Assembly (NCBI GenBank): GCA_902826635.1
Contig: CADEFQ010000011.1
Location: 22,615-86,614 of the forward strand
Length of the DNA: 64,000 nucleotides
Source: an uncultured Pseudomonadota bacterium
Lineage (GTDB): Bacteria; Pseudomonadota; Gammaproteobacteria; Steroidobacterales; Steroidobacteraceae
Reading direction: 5' to 3'
The translations under genes were made by a program, and so were the position numbers. Below, in pieces: positions 60,646 to 64,000 of this stretch (its first letter is position 1; the number at the start of each line of letters is the position of its first letter). A model generated the notes under the pieces. It saw nothing but the letters and a program-made list of their open reading frames with translations. It was not told the DNA's origin and searched no databases.

Positions 60646-60999
60646 GTGAAGCCCAAGAAGCCCGCAGCGCCGCAGATCAAGCCGCTGGAGTTTCTCGGCT
60701 CCAGCCGGGACGACTTGGTGGCCATGCCCGCGGGTGTCCGGCATGACATCGGCCTGGAGCTGATGCGGGTGCAGTTCGGTGGCCAACCCACGGACTTCAA
60801 ACCGATGTCCACGGTGGGCCCGGGTGCATACGAGATTCGGGTCCGCGATGCGTCAGGTGCTTATCGGGCAATTTATGTGGCCAAGTTCGAGGCCGCTATC
60901 TAGGTGCTACATGCCTTCCAGAAGAAGACACAGCAGACGGCCAAGGCAGATATTGAATTGGCCAAAGTCCGTTACAAGATGATTGGAGCAAAGTCATGA
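60646..60999 (+). pseudogene. higB: HigB/Gp49-type toxin broken by an in-frame amber codon
   Basis: The frame from the GTG reads IKPLEFLGSSRDDLVAM, KPMSTVGPGAYEIRVRD and YRAIYVAKFEAAI, exactly the phage Gp49/HigB RNase pattern. It is then interrupted by TAG at 60901-60903 (codon 86). After the stop the same frame resumes as VLHAFQKKTQQTAKADIELAK and ends TGA at 60997-60999, overlapping the antitoxin ATG. So one point mutation, probably of a Tyr codon, removes the last 31 residues, including the conserved FQKKT part. The toxin should be inactive unless the amber is suppressed. The gene had the usual toxin-first HigBA order. Confidence 0.85.
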
Positions 61000-61307
61000 G
61001 AAAGAAGACCGGCCCTCGCCTTTCTGATACCCGCCGGACCAAGGGCAGCGGCAACGTGTTTCTCGATCTTGGCTTCGACCCAGCGGAGGCCAAAATCATG
61101 GCACTGCGAGCCGAAGTGATGATTCGCATGGAGCTGCATCTGAAGGCGCAGGGTTGGAGTCAGGCTGAGGCAGCCAAGCGCCTTGGTATTACGCAGCCTC
61201 GCGTGTCGCGACTGATCAAGGGCAAGTGGCAGGACTTCAGTCTGGACATGCTGCTGACACTTGCTGCACGCGCAGGGCTTGAGCCGAAGTTGCGACTGGC
61301 TGCCTAA
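60996..61307 (+). CDS. higA: HigA-type antitoxin / XRE regulator
   Basis: This 103-residue protein has an XRE helix-turn-helix: MELHLKAQGWSQAEAAKRLGITQPRVSRLIKG (residues about 45-75, read in parts), then DMLLTLAARAGLEPKLRL. It matches COG5606 antitoxins paired with Gp49/HigB toxins. GGAG lies 7-10 bases before the ATG. Its start overlaps the toxin reading frame (ATGA). It is intact even though its toxin is broken, so it may persist as a free repressor. G+C is lower than in the neighbouring operon, suggesting acquisition. Confidence 0.88.
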   Translation: MRKKTGPRLSDTRRTKGSGNVFLDLGFDPAEAKIMALRAEVMIRMELHLKAQGWSQAEAAKRLGITQPRVSRLIKGKWQDFSLDMLLTLAARAGLEPKLRLAA

Positions 61308-61440
61308 TACTTTAGCGATAGGCTCAAAAGTACCAACAACCCTAAGCGGAGAGACCTGCCGGCTCGGAAAACCCTTCAGGCTGGGCCTGGCCGGGGGTGT
61401 CAGGAATTTTGTGTGCGAGCCGGATGATGGAATCACTCGC
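61308..61440. other. Intergenic stretch with an IS-end-like sequence
   Basis: No gene is seen. GGGGTGTCAGGAATTTTGTGTGCGAG (read in two halves, about 61394-61419) looks like the terminal repeat of an IS256-type element, but no matching transposase is present. If real, it is a solo end left after deletion. Confidence 0.3.
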
Positions 61441-61590
61441 TCAACATGAATCGATTGAACCGCCCCGGTCTCTCCGGAGACTATTTGTTGAGAGCCCAGC
61501 GGCCAAGGCCACTGACTCCTGTCGCCTATAGTATGCCTGTTCGAACTCGGCTGGCGGAACATCGCCAATGAGCTCGAGAAGGCGCCCGTC
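61441..61590 (-). pseudogene. 3' remnant of an IS3-family transposase orfB
   Basis: The frame ends LLELIGDVPPAEFEQAYYRR then ALAAGLSTNSLRRDRGGSID and a stop. This is the conserved C-terminal tail of IS3-family OrfB (usually written IGNVPPAEFEAAYYRQ...). Nothing upstream of it resembles the rest of the transposase, so only about 50 codons survive. The bases just inside the end (TTGAACCGCCCCGG at about 61449-61462, and CTCCGGAGA) look like its terminal inverted repeat. It marks an old insertion beside the toxin-antitoxin genes. Confidence 0.7.
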
Positions 61591-61645
61591 GCCCCCGACG
61601 AGTTCGATTCCCTGCATTTTCATCAATTCAATCGCGAGCCGCTCA

Positions 61646-61882
61646 CTATCGCGGAATCCCGATGACCTGCACATCGACCTGCCGTTCGCCGCATTTCGAG
61701 CAACGCAGCCGCCGCACGACGTCGGCGACCCGTGCGTCACGCCCCGCGAGCCGCGCCAGCACATCGGCGGCAATCGGCCGCTCGTGCTTGCAGGTCGTGC
61801 ACGACACACTCAGCACGAACATTCCCTCGTAGTCGCCGAGTCGTTGCACTTTCGAGAGCGGAAACGGCATCGCAAGACTCAC
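61646..61882 (-). CDS. Small zinc-ribbon protein
   Basis: This 78-residue protein has two CxxC pairs, VSCTTCKHERPIAADVL and RRLRCSKCGERQVDV, forming a likely zinc ribbon. It starts at a GTG that overlaps the stop of the SRAP gene by four bases (GTGA), so it is coupled to it; an ATG four codons on is possible. I know no named function for it. Pairing with the SRAP protein suggests a role in the same DNA-associated process. Confidence 0.72.
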   Translation of the reverse strand: MSLAMPFPLSKVQRLGDYEGMFVLSVSCTTCKHERPIAADVLARLAGRDARVADVVRRLRCSKCGERQVDVQVIGIPR

Positions 61883-62808
61883 GCCGCGAGCACTTCGTGC
61901 TCGTAGTACGGCGCCTCTCGATCACTCAGGATGGACTGCAGTTCCTCGTGCGAGCGGCCCTTCGGCGACAACCAGCGATCGATTTTCCCGGGTTTCAGGC
62001 TCACGATCATTCGGTCGTGCCCCGCGGCGGCGACTTCGGCCGGCGGCTCGTCGGTGATCGCCGCGAAGGAGAGCAGCCGGCGCCCATCCTTCGGATCGAC
62101 CCATTCCGAGTACAGGCAGGCCACCAGCATGGTCGACTCGGGTCGCGGCACGAAGTGCAGCACCGCGTTGCGACCGTCTCGCTCGACGTTTTCATAGAAC
62201 GACGTCAACAGCATCAGCGCGTGCTGCGCGCCGAACTGCTCGCGCCAGAACTTCTCCAGGTTGTCGCGCCGCGCGTTGTAGAGCCCGGGATAGTGCCGAT
62301 CGAACGTCGCCGGCTTGCCGGCCGGGCGGCAGTGATACCGCGCGAGGCGCACCACCTTGCGCCCGTCCGCGTGCAACACGATCGGCGCGTAGTGCATCGG
62401 GAAGATGCGCGCATCGAGCGGATGAGGCTGCGCGTTCTTCAGCAACGCGAGGCGCCCCTTGGCCGCGGCGATCTTGTCGCCGGCGATGCGCCGGCTCTCG
62501 GTCGCGGCTTTCGTCGGCTTCTGTCGCAGTTTCCGCTCGGCGTCAGCCAGGCGGCGGGTCTGGGTGAATAGCTCAGTTTCGATCTTCGCAGCCGCGGCTG
62601 CGCGGTACTGATCGATCAAGGCGCGGATGGCGCGCTCCGCGTCGGTTTTCGGATGGTCGAAGTTGCGGTCGAGGCCGCGCGAAATGCGTATCGACGGATC
62701 CGACAGCCGAATTCCGTAGATCTCCTCGAACTGCGGCAGATCGAGCGTGGCGCCCGTCATGCGCAGGTATTCACGATAGGCTGCCTCGACCTGGCCGCTG
62801 TAGCACAT
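61879..62808 (-). CDS. SRAP (YedK/HMCES-like) protein, long form
   Basis: This 309-residue protein shields abasic sites in single-stranded DNA, by family, through a thiazolidine link to Cys2. The N-terminus is MCYSGQ, with the catalytic Cys at position 2 after Met removal. The other active-site positions are visible: Asn in GLYNARRDNL, Glu in SFYENVE and His in AAGHDRMIV. It is about 90 residues longer than YedK because of a charged helical insertion (about residues 55-125, with KIETELFTQTRRLADAERKL). It is coupled to a zinc-ribbon gene. Confidence 0.86.
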   Translation of the reverse strand: MCYSGQVEAAYREYLRMTGATLDLPQFEEIYGIRLSDPSIRISRGLDRNFDHPKTDAERAIRALIDQYRAAAAAKIETELFTQTRRLADAERKLRQKPTKAATESRRIAGDKIAAAKGRLALLKNAQPHPLDARIFPMHYAPIVLHADGRKVVRLARYHCRPAGKPATFDRHYPGLYNARRDNLEKFWREQFGAQHALMLLTSFYENVERDGRNAVLHFVPRPESTMLVACLYSEWVDPKDGRRLLSFAAITDEPPAEVAAAGHDRMIVSLKPGKIDRWLSPKGRSHEELQSILSDREAPYYEHEVLAA

Positions 62809-62969
62809 GCTGGAATCTTATCCTCGCCGTCGGCTCGACGCACTGGCGCCAGAGATCACACGAGCGTCCGCCGCGCCCATCACTGCGTCTGCAAAAGCCG
62901 GCCGGTGGATAGCGCCTACTTCGAGGGCCCGCGCCGGAAAGTCAAGCCGACCAAGACCGATATTCTCAG
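62809..62969. other. Intergenic stretch with the tail of a possible antitoxin
   Basis: Most of this stretch codes for nothing recognisable. A short frame from GTG 62905 (22 codons, VDSAYFEGPRRKVKPTKTDI) ends at TGA 62971-62973, overlapping the start of the ParE-like fragment by GTGA. That layout is typical of an antitoxin followed by its toxin, so it may be the surviving tail of an antitoxin. Confidence 0.35.
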
Positions 62970-63119
62970 GTGAAGCCTAAGGCGGCCGTTCCGCGCGGGC
63001 GTGCAGAACGGGACGTCGGCGAGGCGATCCAGTTCTACTTGAGTGGGTACGCACCGCAATCCGAATTGGGCATCATCGATGCGTTGGAGCAGGCGTAACA
63101 CTGCATTGGGCGCCACCGA
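62970..63119 (+). pseudogene. N-terminal fragment of a ParE/RelE-type toxin, stopped and truncated
   Basis: From GTG 62970 the frame reads AERDVGEAIQFYLSGYAP then ELGIIDALEQA and stops at TAA. It then continues in frame as HCIGRH before homology ends. This matches the start of ParE-family toxins (RDVEEAVDYYL, IDALEQAYRHIGRHP), with the expected Tyr codon turned into TAA (about 63095-63097). The rest is replaced by the IS element that begins near 63120. The toxin is dead both by mutation and by insertion. Confidence 0.6.
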
Positions 63120-63177
63120 CCTGAACCCCTGCCTTAGTCCCGATCGGGAGTAGAGTCTGCCCCATCAGGAGCAGACG

Positions 63178-63444
63178 ATGAAGAGCAAGAGGTTTTCCGA
63201 AGAACAGATCATCGGGGTCTTGAAGGAAGCGGAAGTCGGGGCGAAGACCCAAGAGCTGTGCCGCCGGCATGGGATCTCGGAAGCGACTTTCTACAACTGG
63301 AAGGCGAAGTACGCTGGGATGACGGTGTCGGAAGCGAGGCGGCTGAAGGAGCTGGAGGCGGAGAATGCCAAGCTCAAGCGCCTTCTGGCTAACGCGGAAC
63401 TCGACAAAGCGGCGTTGAGGGATTTGCTGGGTCGAAAATGGTAA
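63178..63444 (+). CDS. IS3-family transposase OrfA
   Basis: This 88-residue protein has the HTH of IS3-type OrfA: RFSEEQIIGVLKEAE, AKTQELCRRHGISEATFYNW and a leucine-zipper-like tail (RLKELEAENAKLKRLLANAE). It binds the terminal repeats and regulates OrfB. Its end overlaps orfB, and the slippery AAAATGG near 63436 is a likely -1 frameshift site for the OrfAB fusion. An AGGAG ribosome-binding site is present. Confidence 0.92.
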   Translation: MKSKRFSEEQIIGVLKEAEVGAKTQELCRRHGISEATFYNWKAKYAGMTVSEARRLKELEAENAKLKRLLANAELDKAALRDLLGRKW

Positions 63445-64000
63445 GCCCGCAGGCGAAGCGCGAGGCGGTCTCGATGCTGATGACCGAGCGCGACTACGGC
63501 GTGACACGTGCTTGCGGGCTACTTCAGATCTCGAGGTCACTGTATCGGTATCGCAGCCGCTGGCCTTCGTGCGCGGCGTTGTGCGAACGCATTGCACAGA
63601 TCGCGCACGCCAAGCGGCGCTACGGCTATCGGCGCATCTACGTGCGCCTGCGCCGCGAGGGCTGGGCGGTGAATCGCAAGCGCGTCTATCGGCTGTATCG
63701 CGAAGCAGGGCTACTGGTGCGGCGGAGGAAGCGCAAACGCATCAGCTTCGTCGAACGCAAGCCGCTGCCGAAGCCGACCGCCGCCAACCTGAGCTGGTCG
63801 ATGGATTTCGTGAGCGATTGATTGGCCGATGGTCGACGCATCAGGTGCCTGAACATCGTCGATGACTGCACACGCGAGTGCGTGGCCATTGAGGTCGACA
63901 CCTCGATCAACGGACCCCGCGTGAAGGCCGTGCTCGGTCGCCTGGCCGACACGCGCGGGCTGCCGCGTTCGATCACGGTGGATCACGGGCCGGAGTTTGA
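63438..64000 (+). pseudogene. IS3-family transposase OrfB with an in-frame TGA, cut by window edge
   Basis: The frame has REAVSMLMTERDYGVTRACG, AKRRYGYRRIYVRLRREGW and SMDFVSD (first DDE Asp region), then TGA at 63819-63821 (codon 128). It resumes without shift as LADGRRIRCLNIVDDCTREC, AIEVDTSINGPRVKAVLGRL and VDHGPEF (second Asp). So a single nonsense change splits the catalytic core. The remainder, including the catalytic Glu, is outside the window. The copy is probably inactive by itself but could be mobilised in trans. Confidence 0.88.

Larger units (their letters stand above)
63114..64000 (+). mobile_element. IS3-family insertion sequence, left end to window edge
   Basis: The element starts near 63114-63125, where the ParE homology stops, with CTGAACCCCTGCC as possible left terminal repeat. 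It carries orfA and orfB in the usual overlapping arrangement and runs past the window. The right end and target duplication are not visible. It is the second IS3-type trace within 2.5 kb. Confidence 0.75.

Noticed and set aside
60901..60903. TAG in the toxin gene as a pyrrolysine codon
   Set aside because: HigB-type toxins do not use pyrrolysine, and a Tyr-to-stop point change explains it.
63819..63821. TGA in transposase orfB as a selenocysteine codon
   Set aside because: Related transposases have Ala here, there is no metal or redox role at the site and no selenocysteine machinery is in view.

Overview
The window is GC-rich (roughly two thirds G+C by eye), dense chromosomal DNA of a Gram-negative bacterium. 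Outer-membrane porin-like barrels, a Czc-type RND efflux system, a fused RlmKL methyltransferase and a gammaproteobacterial style of polyamine catabolism all point to a free-living gammaproteobacterium of the Nevskiales/Steroidobacterales/Xanthomonadales kind. That placement is an inference and is not proven here. Many genes overlap by 1-4 bases (ATGA, GTGA, TGATG), so translational coupling is the rule.

Layout. 1-19.7 kb is a polyamine island. On the minus strand lie a PotFGHI putrescine/spermidine importer with a polyphosphate glucokinase and an aminotransferase behind it, then SpuC, PuuA and PuuD. Divergent from these are a second PuuA and PuuB. A minus-strand set follows with PuuR, PuuC, a DnaQ/GIY-YIG nuclease and RlmKL, and an omega-aminotransferase diverges from it. 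19.7-29.4 kb holds an orphan molybdopterin hydroxylase subunit, a TorF-type porin, a methyltransferase/cupin pair, a GntR regulator, a PLP decarboxylase, an MFS carrier and an ECF sigma/anti-sigma pair. 29.4-41.5 kb holds an S8 protease, an Ala-rich exported protein, a GNAT enzyme, a class I aminotransferase, an AcvB-MprF lipid-aminoacylation pair and several small exported or hypothetical genes.

41.5-47.3 kb is a czcICBA-like heavy-metal efflux operon. 47.3-60.5 kb is a sulfate-assimilation locus. cysD, cysNC and a TSUP permease run on the minus strand; cysJ, cysI, cysH, a hemC/hemD-like fusion, hemB, an ALAS-type hemA and cysG run on the plus strand. The plus-strand operon carries its own complete-looking route from glycine and succinyl-CoA to siroheme, the cofactor of the sulfite reductase encoded at its head. 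The hemC-like protein lacks the cysteine that normally anchors the dipyrromethane cofactor. This is the most unusual system in the window.

60.5-64 kb is a decayed mobile zone. It has a HigBA-type toxin-antitoxin pair whose toxin is broken by an amber codon, an IS3-type transposase remnant, a SRAP/YedK-like protein with a small zinc-ribbon partner, a broken ParE-like toxin fragment, and an IS3-family element with an in-frame stop in orfB that runs off the window.

No rRNA, tRNA or CRISPR array was seen.
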